DNA from: Pectobacterium aquaticum
GTDB lineage: Bacteria > Pseudomonadota > Gammaproteobacteria > Enterobacterales > Enterobacteriaceae
Direction of reading: 5' to 3'
Length of the DNA stretch: 64,000 nt
Assembly: GCF_003382565.3 (NCBI RefSeq)
Contig: NZ_CP086253.1
Coordinates: 2,480,001 to 2,544,000 of the forward strand
This document shows positions 1-7,952 of the stretch, piece after piece (the stretch's first letter is position 1; each line of letters opens with the position of its first letter). Made by a program: the position numbers and the translations under genes. A model generated the notes under the pieces. The model had not been told where the DNA came from, did not search any database, and saw nothing but the letters and a program-made list of their open reading frames with translations.

Positions 1-217
1 ACTTGCCGTAATCCATAATTCGGCAAACCGGCGGCTCGGCGTTCGGACTGATTTCGACTAAATCAACACCTGCTTCTTCGGCTTTTTCTAATGCTTCATT
101 TAGACTTACGATGCCCAGCTGTTCGCCTTCGACGCCTGATAGGCGTACCTCGTGTGCGCGAATCTCTCTGTTGATGCGATTAGGACGCGCCGGTTGAACT
201 CGTTTTCCGCCTTTAAT
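1..217 (-). CDS. infC: Translation initiation factor IF-3, N-terminal 72 codons (gene runs off the left edge)
   Basis: IF-3 binds the 30S subunit and checks start-codon and initiator-tRNA pairing. The visible N-terminus reads KGGKRVQPARPNRINREI, the strongly conserved IF-3 start, and continues to the RIMDYGK motif at the window edge. There is no ATG at the right place. The reading frame begins with ATT at 217-215, with a GGAGG Shine-Dalgarno inside the thrS end, exactly as for the AUU start of E. coli infC. That rare start lets IF-3 repress its own translation. The gene begins 2 nt after the thrS stop codon, which is the usual thrS-infC operon order. The C-terminal domain lies outside the window. 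Confidence 0.95.
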   Translation of the reverse strand, partial: MKGGKRVQPARPNRINREIRAHEVRLSGVEGEQLGIVSLNEALEKAEEAGVDLVEISPNAEPPVCRIMDYGK

Positions 218-219
218 AC

Positions 220-2148
220 TTATACCTCCAATTGATGAAGACTACGGCTGCGAATCTCTTGTTGCAGCTTACTGATGACTTCACTGACGTCAAGGCTCCC
301 CAGGTCTTTACCACGACGAGTACGGACAGCAACTTTTCCTGCCTCGACCTCTTTGTCGCCACAAACCAGCATATAGGGAACACGTCGTAAAGTGTGTTCG
401 CGGATTTTAAAGCCTATCTTCTCATTTCTCAAGTCTGCTTTTACACGAATGCCCGCTTCTTGCAGTTTTCGGGTCAATTCGTTGACATAATCAGACTGGC
501 TATCAGTGATATTTATAATCACCGCTTGAACTGGGGCTAACCAGGTCGGGAAGAAACCGGCGAATTCTTCGGTCAGAATACCGATGAAACGCTCCATTGA
601 TCCCAAAATAGCCCGGTGAATCATCACCGGAACCTGACGCTCGTTGCTTTCGCCAACGTAAGACGCGTTCAGACGGCCCGGTAATGAAAAGTCGAGTTGC
701 ACCGTACCACACTGCCACGCACGATCCAAACAGTCATGCAGGGTAAATTCAATTTTTGGGCCGTAGAACGCCCCTTCACCCGGCTGATAGGCGAATTCGA
801 TGTTGTTTTCAGTCAACGCGGCGGCCAAGTCGGCTTCAGCGCGATCCCACATCTCATCGCTACCAATACGTTTTTCAGGACGCGTAGACAGTTTCACCAC
901 GATTTTTTCAAAACCGAAGGTGCTGTACATGTCATACACCATCTTGATGCAACTGTTCACTTCATCACGAACCTGCTCTTCCGTACAGAAGATGTGTGCA
1001 TCGTCCTGAGTGAAGCCACGCACGCGCATTAAGCCATGCAGAGAGCCAGACGGTTCATTACGGTGACAGCTACCGAACTCAGCCATACGCAGCGGCAGAT
1101 CGCGGTATGATTTCAATCCCTGATTGAAAATCTGTACATGACCTGGGCAGTTCATTGGCTTGATGCAGTATTCACGGTTTTCTGATGACGTCGTGAACAT
1201 CGCTTCTTTGTAGTTTTCCCAGTGACCGGTTTTTTCCCACATCACGCGATCCATCATGAATGGACCTTTTACTTCCTGATACTGGTACGACTTCAGCTTC
1301 ATGCGTACAAATGCTTCCAGCTCGCGGAAGATCGTCCAGCCGTCGTTGTGCCAGAACACCATACCTGGCGCTTCTTCCTGCATATGGTACAGATCAAGCT
1401 GTTTGCCGATCTTGCGGTGGTCGCGCTTAGACGCTTCTTCAAGACGTTGCAGGTAAGAAGCCAGTTGCTTTTTATCTGCCCATGCAGTGCCGTAAATGCG
1501 TTGCAGCATTTTGTTTTTGCTGTCGCCACGCCAGTAAGCGCCGGACGTTTTCTGCAATTTGAAATGGTGGCAGAAACGCATATTCGGTACGTGCGGACCA
1601 CGGCACATATCGATGTATTCTTCATGGTGATACAGACCCGGACGATCGTCACGACTGATGTTCTCATCCAGAATCGCTATTTTGTAGGTCTCGCCGCGTG
1701 CAGCGAAGGCATCGCGCGCTTCCTGCCAACTGACTTTTTTCTTAATGACGTCATAGTCAGTGTCGGCAAGCTCGTGCATACGCTTTTCGAGCAGCTCAAT
1801 ATCTTCCTGAGTCAGGGTACGGTCGATATCAACGTCATAGTAAAAACCGTTATCGATAACGGGACCAATCGCCATTTGGGTATCTGGCCACAGTTGCTTA
1901 ATCGCATGACCCAGTAGATGCGCACAGGAGTGACGAATAATTTCCAGACCGGCTTCATCTTTAGCGGTGATGATGGCTAACTGTGCATCAGTATCGATCT
2001 TATCGGTAGCGTCAACCAGCTCGCCATTGACACGTCCTGCGATACAGGCTTTTGCCAGACCGGGACCAATATCGAGTGCAACATCGAGGGGAGAAACGGC
2101 GTGGTCGTAATGACGCTGACTTCCATCAGGAAGAGTGATAACTGGCAT
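220..2148 (-). CDS. thrS: Threonyl-tRNA synthetase
   Basis: Class II synthetase that charges tRNA-Thr and edits mischarged Ser-tRNA-Thr. The product is 642 aa, the E. coli length. Domains in order: TGS at about 1-62, editing domain with the HxxxH pair H73/H77, catalytic core from about 245 to 530 with the zinc cysteine in the KPMNCPGH motif, and an anticodon-binding C-terminus. I chose the ATG at 2148 (MPVITLPDGS) because it matches the family start and has AAGGG upstream. An upstream in-frame start would add 11 residues inside the regulatory hairpin. The gene is followed within 2 nt by infC, and its mRNA leader carries a tRNA-like operator. Confidence 0.97.
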   Translation of the reverse strand: MPVITLPDGSQRHYDHAVSPLDVALDIGPGLAKACIAGRVNGELVDATDKIDTDAQLAIITAKDEAGLEIIRHSCAHLLGHAIKQLWPDTQMAIGPVIDNGFYYDVDIDRTLTQEDIELLEKRMHELADTDYDVIKKKVSWQEARDAFAARGETYKIAILDENISRDDRPGLYHHEEYIDMCRGPHVPNMRFCHHFKLQKTSGAYWRGDSKNKMLQRIYGTAWADKKQLASYLQRLEEASKRDHRKIGKQLDLYHMQEEAPGMVFWHNDGWTIFRELEAFVRMKLKSYQYQEVKGPFMMDRVMWEKTGHWENYKEAMFTTSSENREYCIKPMNCPGHVQIFNQGLKSYRDLPLRMAEFGSCHRNEPSGSLHGLMRVRGFTQDDAHIFCTEEQVRDEVNSCIKMVYDMYSTFGFEKIVVKLSTRPEKRIGSDEMWDRAEADLAAALTENNIEFAYQPGEGAFYGPKIEFTLHDCLDRAWQCGTVQLDFSLPGRLNASYVGESNERQVPVMIHRAILGSMERFIGILTEEFAGFFPTWLAPVQAVIINITDSQSDYVNELTRKLQEAGIRVKADLRNEKIGFKIREHTLRRVPYMLVCGDKEVEAGKVAVRTRRGKDLGSLDVSEVISKLQQEIRSRSLHQLEV

Positions 2149-2170
2149 TATAATTCCCTTATTTACAGTG

Positions 2171-2191
2171 GTGAGCCACACGAAAGCTCAC
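2171..2191 (-). promoter_or_regulatory. thrS translational operator hairpin mimicking the tRNA-Thr anticodon arm
   Basis: On the thrS transcript this stretch forms a 6-bp stem (GUGAGC with GCUCAC) around a 9-nt loop, UUUCGUGUG. If U and G close the loop, a 7-nt anticodon-like loop UUCGUGU remains, with CGU at the three anticodon positions. In E. coli, ThrRS binds such an anticodon-arm mimic just upstream of the ribosome-binding site and represses its own translation. The hairpin ends 23 nt before the thrS ATG, the expected place. Basis: direct reading plus the known E. coli thrS mechanism. Confidence 0.85.
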
Positions 2192-2406
2192 ATGCAAAAA
2201 ATCGTATATCAATTGAAAATCGAAAGTGTTAACCCTGCTATTTCTCTTTACTCTGTGAAATATATACACATGATGCGAACACTAAAGGTGCGCATTAGCG
2301 TGACATGGATAACGTCGGGGCAATAATACACTTTATAACTTACGTGTTAAAGCCGGATGGGTAGCCTGTTCATCTTTGCATCGTGATGCACAGGCTACGG
2401 AGGAGG

Positions 2407-3807
2407 TTACGGTGTCTGCACAGACTTCAGCGATGCATTATTTTTGCGGGAGAATCGGAAGCCAAACCAAATAACGGCAATCCAGAACGGAATTAAGATG
2501 ACCGAAATACGAATCCCCGGAGACAACAGCATAATCACCAGAATCCCCGCCAGAAACGCCAAGCACAGGTAGTTACCCCACGGATACCAGAAGGCTTTGA
2601 ACGCAGGAACAATGCCCTTCTCTATCATCGCCTGACGAAAACGCAGGTGCGCAAAGCAGATCATGATCCAGTTAATCACCAGCGTTGAAACCACCAGCGC
2701 CATCAACAGTTCAAAGGCTTTGCCTGGCATCAGATAGTTGATCGCTACACCGAACGATGTCGCTAATGCGGACAGCACGATAGAACGAACAGGGACACCA
2801 CGTGCGTTGACCTTCGCAAGAGATTTTGGCGCATTTCCCTGTTTTGCCAAACCGTACAGCATCCGGCTATTGCAGTACACACCGCTGTTGTAAACCGATA
2901 ACGCTGCCGTGAGTACCACGATGTTAAGTACGTTTGCCACTATATTGCTATTCAGCGCCTGGAAAATCAGAACAAACGGACTCCCGCCATCGACAACCTT
3001 TCCCCACGGATAAAGCGATAACAAAATAGACAGCGCGCCAATATAGAAAATCAGGATGCGATAGACCACCTGATTGGTCGCCTGCGGAATAGAACGCTTC
3101 GGGTCGGCCGCCTCGGCAGCGGTAATCCCCACCAATTCCAGACCGCCGAATGAAAACATGATCACCGCCATCGCCATGATCAATCCGCTTGCGCCATTCG
3201 GCATGAATCCACCGTGGATCCATAAGTTACGCACCGTTGCCGTTTCACCACCATTGCCACTCAGCAGCAGCCAACTACCGAAGACAATCATCCCAACGAT
3301 GGCAAGCACTTTGATAAGGGCAAACCAGAATTCTGTTTCCCCAAACATCCGCACATTGACCAGATTGATAAGGTTGATCAGCACGAAGAATATTGCGGCG
3401 GACAGCCAGGTTGGCGTTTCAGGCCACCAGTATTGGATATAAATCCCCACGGCCGTCAGCTCAGCCATCCCGACCAGAATAAACATCGCCCAGTAGTTCC
3501 AGCCAGCCAGAAAGCCCGCAAAATCGCCCCAATACTTATAGGCAAAATGGCTAAACGAACCCGCTACCGGCTCTTCCACCACCATCTCACCCAGTTGTCG
3601 CATAATCAGAAACGCAATCATTCCAGCAATCGCATAGCCCAATAAAACGGACGGCCCTGCCATTTGGATAGTCTGCGATATCCCTAAAAACAATCCGGTA
3701 CCAATCGCGCCACCCAGCGCAATCAGTTGAATATGTCGGTTCTTTAACCCTCGTTTTAAAACCAATTCCTGTTGATCAGTTGCTATGTTGTTTTGAGCAT
3801 TTGCCAT
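2407..3807 (-). CDS. pheP: PheP/AroP-type aromatic amino acid permease
   Basis: An inner-membrane proton-coupled permease of the amino acid-polyamine-organocation (APC) family, 466 aa with about 12 hydrophobic segments. The first helix has the family signature IQLIALGGAIGTGLFLG, followed by GEMVVEEPVAGSF. Compared from memory, stretches such as FILVGMAELTAVGIY, ETEFWFALIKVLAI and LVINWIMICFAHLRFR fit PheP better than AroP, so phenylalanine is the likely main substrate, but AroP-like breadth is possible. It stands alone on the minus strand, about 260 bp after thrS. No leader peptide or operator was identified. Confidence 0.8.
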   Translation of the reverse strand: MANAQNNIATDQQELVLKRGLKNRHIQLIALGGAIGTGLFLGISQTIQMAGPSVLLGYAIAGMIAFLIMRQLGEMVVEEPVAGSFSHFAYKYWGDFAGFLAGWNYWAMFILVGMAELTAVGIYIQYWWPETPTWLSAAIFFVLINLINLVNVRMFGETEFWFALIKVLAIVGMIVFGSWLLLSGNGGETATVRNLWIHGGFMPNGASGLIMAMAVIMFSFGGLELVGITAAEAADPKRSIPQATNQVVYRILIFYIGALSILLSLYPWGKVVDGGSPFVLIFQALNSNIVANVLNIVVLTAALSVYNSGVYCNSRMLYGLAKQGNAPKSLAKVNARGVPVRSIVLSALATSFGVAINYLMPGKAFELLMALVVSTLVINWIMICFAHLRFRQAMIEKGIVPAFKAFWYPWGNYLCLAFLAGILVIMLLSPGIRISVILIPFWIAVIWFGFRFSRKNNASLKSVQTP

Positions 3808-3934
3808 GTTGTTTTTGTGCTTCCTGTAAAGCCTTCTTCATTTTATAACAATGCCCGCTCACGCCATCAGCATGAAGAATGACGTAAGCAGGCAAAGGGA
3901 TAGGTGTTTTACGCGTTACACAGTGATTGAGCCA

Positions 3935-4198
3935 TTAACGTTCCGGGATGACACTTTTAAACGTTAACTCCACATCATCACGATCGCGCTCAGCGGCAAG
4001 CGCCTCAGGCTCACTTTTCTCTGCATTCTGGGGCAGCAATTTTTTCAATAACGTTAACTGCTGGCGTTGCTGCTCTACGATCTCCTGCAGCAATTTCACT
4101 TGCTCATTCGCTCTGACACTCGCCCGATTAACAAAAAACCAGACCAGCGCGGCCAGCAGCACAATCAGCAAGACAAAAACCACTTCTAATATGTTCAC
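3935..4198 (-). CDS. yebO: YebO-family small membrane protein
   Basis: 87 aa: one N-terminal hydrophobic helix (about residues 2-23), the conserved WFFVNRASVRANEQ junction, then a predicted coiled coil rich in Gln and Leu and a charged tail. This is the layout of E. coli YebO, whose function is unknown. I start it at the GTG at 4198, preceded by GCGGAG at 5 nt. A second GTG seven codons upstream is possible. In E. coli, mgrB and yobH separate yebO from kdgR. Here nothing coding fits in the gap between yebO and kdgR. Confidence 0.85.
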   Translation of the reverse strand: MNILEVVFVLLIVLLAALVWFFVNRASVRANEQVKLLQEIVEQQRQQLTLLKKLLPQNAEKSEPEALAAERDRDDVELTFKSVIPER

Positions 4199-4330
4199 AA
4201 CGACTCCGCTTATAACCACTTATGACAGGTACCTGTGAGCTATCTTACCACCGTGGCATAGCCAAGTTCGATACCCAACCCTATCCGTTATCCACATCGT
4301 GTGGATGCGCATCGCTATCGTATTGGTGTA

Positions 4331-4364
4331 AAAATAAAAAAAAGCCTGTCAGCAAGGACAGGCT
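4331..4364 (-). terminator. Rho-independent terminator of kdgR
   Basis: Read on the minus strand, an 8-bp stem AGCCTGTC/GACAGGCT with a 6-nt loop is followed by a long T-rich tract, 20 bp after the kdgR stop codon. Confidence 0.9.
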
Positions 4365-4383
4365 CTGGCATTGATAGGGAATA

Positions 4384-5175
4384 TCAGAAAGGGTAATCGT
4401 GGTAGCCCATTTGCTCAGAGATATTTCTGGCTGCGGTGTGCAGCATAGCGACATATTCGTGTTTATTATCTTCTGAAAAACGAATCGTTGGGAAAGAAAT
4501 ACTAAGACCCGCAATCACTACGCCAAAGCGATCAAATACGGGCACAGCGATACAACGCAGCCCTTCTTCTTGCTCTTCGTTGTCTTCTCCGTAGCCTTGC
4601 TCACGCACGACATCCAATTGATTGAGAAGATCTTCAGCAGTACAGAGTGTGTGTGGCGTGCTGCGCGTGTATTCGACAGTTGATAAAATCTCTTCCACTT
4701 CACCGCGATCACGCCAAGCCAACAGCACTTTACCAATTGCGGTACTGTGCAGCGGATTACGGCGACCGATACGCGAATACATACGCAGGTTATACATCGA
4801 ATCAATCTTGTGGATATAAACGATGCCGTCTTCATCCAACGCGCCAAGGTGGATCGTTTCCCGCGTTAGCGCAGACAACTCACGCATCTGTATATCCGCA
4901 CTGCGGATTAAATCTACGTTCTGCAATGCCTTTGCCCCAAGTTCAAACAACTTGAGCGTCAGCGAATATTTCTCTGATTCACCTTCCTGCGCAACATAGC
5001 CCAGGGATTTCATCGTCTGCAAGAAGCGGTAAACGGTACTCTTGGACATCATGACGCGCTGAGAAAGTTCGGTAATACCAATTTCTCTCTCTTCACCTAA
5101 TGCCTGTAAAATACCAAAAACCTTTAAAACGGACGACACGGAATCGGGTTGTTTATCTAAATCTGCACTAGCCAT
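4384..5175 (-). CDS. kdgR: KdgR, IclR-family repressor of pectin catabolism
   Basis: 263 aa, the standard KdgR length. Residues about 15-75 form the winged helix-turn-helix (ITELSQRVMMSKSTVYRFL). Residues about 90-255 are the IclR effector domain that binds 2-keto-3-deoxygluconate. In soft-rot bacteria KdgR represses pectate lyases, ogl, kdu/kdg genes, some secretion genes and rsmB, and is released by KDG. It sits directly downstream of ogl on the same strand, 214 bp away, with its own terminator. A degenerate KdgR-like site lies about 40 bp upstream of its start (see findings). Confidence 0.96.
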   Translation of the reverse strand: MASADLDKQPDSVSSVLKVFGILQALGEEREIGITELSQRVMMSKSTVYRFLQTMKSLGYVAQEGESEKYSLTLKLFELGAKALQNVDLIRSADIQMRELSALTRETIHLGALDEDGIVYIHKIDSMYNLRMYSRIGRRNPLHSTAIGKVLLAWRDRGEVEEILSTVEYTRSTPHTLCTAEDLLNQLDVVREQGYGEDNEEQEEGLRCIAVPVFDRFGVVIAGLSISFPTIRFSEDNKHEYVAMLHTAARNISEQMGYHDYPF

Positions 5176-5389
5176 TTTTGTGGTTACCCTACTCAGGTTT
5201 TTTTGTTTTAAAAAAAATAGAACAATGGTTTTAGTATAAAGGGAACGCTTTGATTATGGCAATGGAGCAATAACGATAATCAAGTTAAGCTTGAGAAATA
5301 ACCGCGTCAGAGACTTAATAAAATAATATGTAAGAAAATATTTTAAAATAATCCGCGCCATAAAATGTGACGCGGATTTATTAGTATTA

Positions 5390-6556
5390 TTAATGCCAGA
5401 CTGAATCAGGAACCTTCGCCAGATACAGCGCAGGTTTTCCATCTACGTCAGAAGTAAACAGAACTTGTTTATTATCCGGCGTAAAGGAAGGATGTGGGTG
5501 AGTAACCTGACGGTCACCTTCCAACACCTCCCAAGAGGTATTGTGCTGTGCAATGCGATGTTCTTTGCCAGTTTTCAGGTTGAAAACATACAGGAACGGA
5601 TCGTTCTCAATTTTGTAGCCGCCATCATCCTGCACGTCGACTGGTGCATCGGAACCATCGCCCACCAGCAGCGTACCGTCATAGTTACTCATCAGGTGAG
5701 AACACGGCGGCATGACGCGCAGTTGACGATCTTCCAGCGTAACGGGATCGATGCTGCGGATGTAGCGATTGGTATCGTCTTTAAGGTAAGAGACGTAAAT
5801 CATCGCTGAACCATCTGGAACCCAGAATTCGTGAGTGCAGCTTTCGCCTTCCGCATGCTCTTTGACTTTACGCATGTTGGTGCCATCTTCGTTGATGAAC
5901 CACATACGGGCATCAACCAAGTCATGCGGACCTTCGTGGCAGAACGCAACCGTGTTGTCATCACCAGGACGATAGATTGGGTGACCCAGCCACTGATTTT
6001 CCTGAAGAATAGTCTCTGCTTCCCCCGTGACTAAATCGACACGAATCAGACGACAGCATGGATTAGTGAAGTAGAATTCCTGGAATTTTTTCCAATCGGT
6101 CAATGGCTTCCAGTCTTCTTTTTTGATCTCAATACCGACCATTTTAGTGCAATCAGAGTTGGCAACCCAGGTGCCGTAGCCGACCCAATCGTCAGGCACC
6201 TGATAAATCGTTTTCTCTTCCAGCGTAGCCAGATCGACACGCATCAGATTGCGGGTATTTTTAACGTAATACAGTGCATCGTCATTAGGAGACAGGAAGC
6301 CACCGAAAGTGTTGTCGCCTTTCCCTTCCGTCAACTGCGTGGCGCTCTGCTCTTTTAAATCGAGCAGATAGTAATTCCACGGGCCATCAAACGCAGCGCC
6401 AAACAGCAACTTGCTGCCGTCATTGAAGAAACACTTCTGGTAGAAATAGTTACGATGGCAGATAACATCGGGCGGGGTTAAGCGCACAACTTCGGTGCCG
6501 GTTGCTGAATCCTGATAGGTATGAAACGTTAGGGGGATCTTGTTACCTTTGGCCAT
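5390..6556 (-). CDS. ogl: Oligogalacturonate lyase
   Basis: Cytoplasmic lyase that splits short oligogalacturonides, made by pectate lyases and polygalacturonases, into 5-keto-4-deoxyuronate. The 388-aa product has no signal peptide, contains repeated blade-like motifs of a seven-bladed beta-propeller (for example LSPNDDALYYV and FTPDNKQVLFTS), and has the conserved HEFW and CSHLMSN regions. I start it at the ATG at 6556 (MAKGNKIPLTFHTYQD), which has TAAGGA upstream. A 23-codon upstream extension is open but lacks a ribosome-binding site. A KdgR operator lies about 160 bp upstream, and kdgR follows. Confidence 0.96.
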   Translation of the reverse strand: MAKGNKIPLTFHTYQDSATGTEVVRLTPPDVICHRNYFYQKCFFNDGSKLLFGAAFDGPWNYYLLDLKEQSATQLTEGKGDNTFGGFLSPNDDALYYVKNTRNLMRVDLATLEEKTIYQVPDDWVGYGTWVANSDCTKMVGIEIKKEDWKPLTDWKKFQEFYFTNPCCRLIRVDLVTGEAETILQENQWLGHPIYRPGDDNTVAFCHEGPHDLVDARMWFINEDGTNMRKVKEHAEGESCTHEFWVPDGSAMIYVSYLKDDTNRYIRSIDPVTLEDRQLRVMPPCSHLMSNYDGTLLVGDGSDAPVDVQDDGGYKIENDPFLYVFNLKTGKEHRIAQHNTSWEVLEGDRQVTHPHPSFTPDNKQVLFTSDVDGKPALYLAKVPDSVWH

Positions 6557-6714
6557 CCGTAAATCCTTAGAACTTATCATGAAGAATCTGACGCCACACG
6601 CGGATACTCTTCGATAACCTGACATTTCGTTCGCCCAATAAATCGGTCATCCCGACATCGGTTGTCCAAAAATCAGGCCACCAATCTCATGCGAGACGCC
6701 TGTTATATCGGCAT

Positions 6715-6735
6715 TATAGAAACAATGTTTCATTT
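6715..6735 (-). promoter_or_regulatory. KdgR operator upstream of ogl
   Basis: The core GAAAC-AAT-GTTTC is a perfect palindrome flanked by ATA and ATTT. It agrees closely with the published KdgR box (AATGAAAC-N3-GTTTCATT type). It lies in the 340-bp gap upstream of ogl, where repression of ogl is expected. Immediately downstream is a second perfect palindrome (6749-6765, GTTTTAT-TTT-ATAAAAC) that does not fit the KdgR consensus. The rest of the gap holds only the htpX terminator. Confidence 0.85.
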
Positions 6736-6850
6736 TTCCGTGATCGTGGTTTTATTTTATAAAACATTCTTCCTATTTTCACCACCTGTTTCAGATCGAA
6801 TGAAAACATTCGGGCGGAGAAAACGCAGGATCGATGAGCCAATAAATGCA

Positions 6851-6878
6851 GAAATAACAAAGGCCCGTGTGGGCCTTT
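6851..6878 (-). terminator. Rho-independent terminator of htpX
   Basis: On the minus strand, AAAGGCCC-ACAC-GGGCCTTT followed by GTTATTTC, 19 bp beyond the htpX stop codon. Confidence 0.8.
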
Positions 6879-6896
6879 GGGAAGGTGTGTTGTGAA

Positions 6897-7778
6897 TTAT
6901 TTCAGGTATTCGCCGGAGCGCAGTGCTTCGATTCGTTTATCCAACGGCGGGTGTGACATGAACAGTTCGCTGAAGGATTTCGATTTTCCGTTAATGCAGA
7001 AAGCCATCATGCTGCTCTCTTCCTGCGGCTCATAGCTGGTCTTCAGGCGCTGCAGTGCAGCGATCATTTTCTCACGCCCCACCAGCTTAGCTGAACCGGC
7101 GTCCGCATGGAATTCACGGTAGCGTGAGAACCACATGGTGATGATGCTGGCAAGAATACCAAACACCAGTTCCAGCGCGGTGGCGACAGCAAAGTAAACC
7201 AGCGGGTTACCGTTACTGCTTTCACCTTCGTCACGGTTGCCGGACAGGAAACCGGAAACGACTTGTGCGATGAGACGAGAGATAAAGATAACAAAGGTGT
7301 TGACGATCCCCTGAACCAACGTCATGGTCACCATGTCGCCATTTGCGATGTGGCTAATCTCATGCGCAATAACGGCTTCCGCTTCGTCACGGCTCATATT
7401 TTGCAGTAAACCAGTACTCACGGCCACCAGCGACGCATCACGACGAGCCCCCGTCGCGAACGCATTGATGTCCGGCGCATGGTAGATTGCCACCTGTGGC
7501 ATCGCGATACCAGCTTGCTGTGACTGTGAACGAACCGTTTCCATCAGCCAGCGTTCAGTTTCGTTACGTGGTTGTTCAATGACTTCACCGCCAACGGACC
7601 GTAACGCCATCCATTTAGACATCAGCAGTGAAACAAACGCACCGCCAAAGCCAAACAGCCCAGCCATAATCATTAAGCCCTGGACACTGCTGGACTGAAT
7701 TCCCGTCAGGCTGAGTACCAGCCCGAAAACCAACATCACCGCCAGGTTGGTGATCAGGAAAAGCGCAATACGCATCAT
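6897..7778 (-). CDS. htpX: HtpX, membrane zinc metalloprotease
   Basis: 293 aa, the E. coli length, and nearly identical to it along the whole protein. It is an inner-membrane M48 protease that works with FtsH in quality control of membrane proteins. Two hydrophobic segments at about 4-26 and 32-54 are followed by the zinc site HEISH at about 139-143, two further hydrophobic segments, and the third ligand region REFHAD. E. coli htpX is induced through CpxR. I did not find a clear CpxR box. In E. coli the next gene on is prc. Here a block of about 23 kb separates the two. Confidence 0.97.
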   Translation of the reverse strand: MMRIALFLITNLAVMLVFGLVLSLTGIQSSSVQGLMIMAGLFGFGGAFVSLLMSKWMALRSVGGEVIEQPRNETERWLMETVRSQSQQAGIAMPQVAIYHAPDINAFATGARRDASLVAVSTGLLQNMSRDEAEAVIAHEISHIANGDMVTMTLVQGIVNTFVIFISRLIAQVVSGFLSGNRDEGESSNGNPLVYFAVATALELVFGILASIITMWFSRYREFHADAGSAKLVGREKMIAALQRLKTSYEPQEESSMMAFCINGKSKSFSELFMSHPPLDKRIEALRSGEYLK

Positions 7779-7952
7779 AAAGGTCTAATTTCCTCTTGCA
7801 GAAAGATAAAGTTTGCAACACCTACATCGTATGGGTTGCCGTGGCATTTTCAAGCATTCTTAACTTTTCAGTGACTAAATCCACATAACTTTACACTTTT
7901 CAAAAGGAAAACAGCGTCCAGCCTGAACTTGCTTACTCAGTACAATATTCGA

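Noticed and set aside
1222..1917. Long open frame antisense to thrS
   Set aside because: It lies wholly inside the conserved thrS gene and its translation has no recognisable pattern. A coding-bias shadow.
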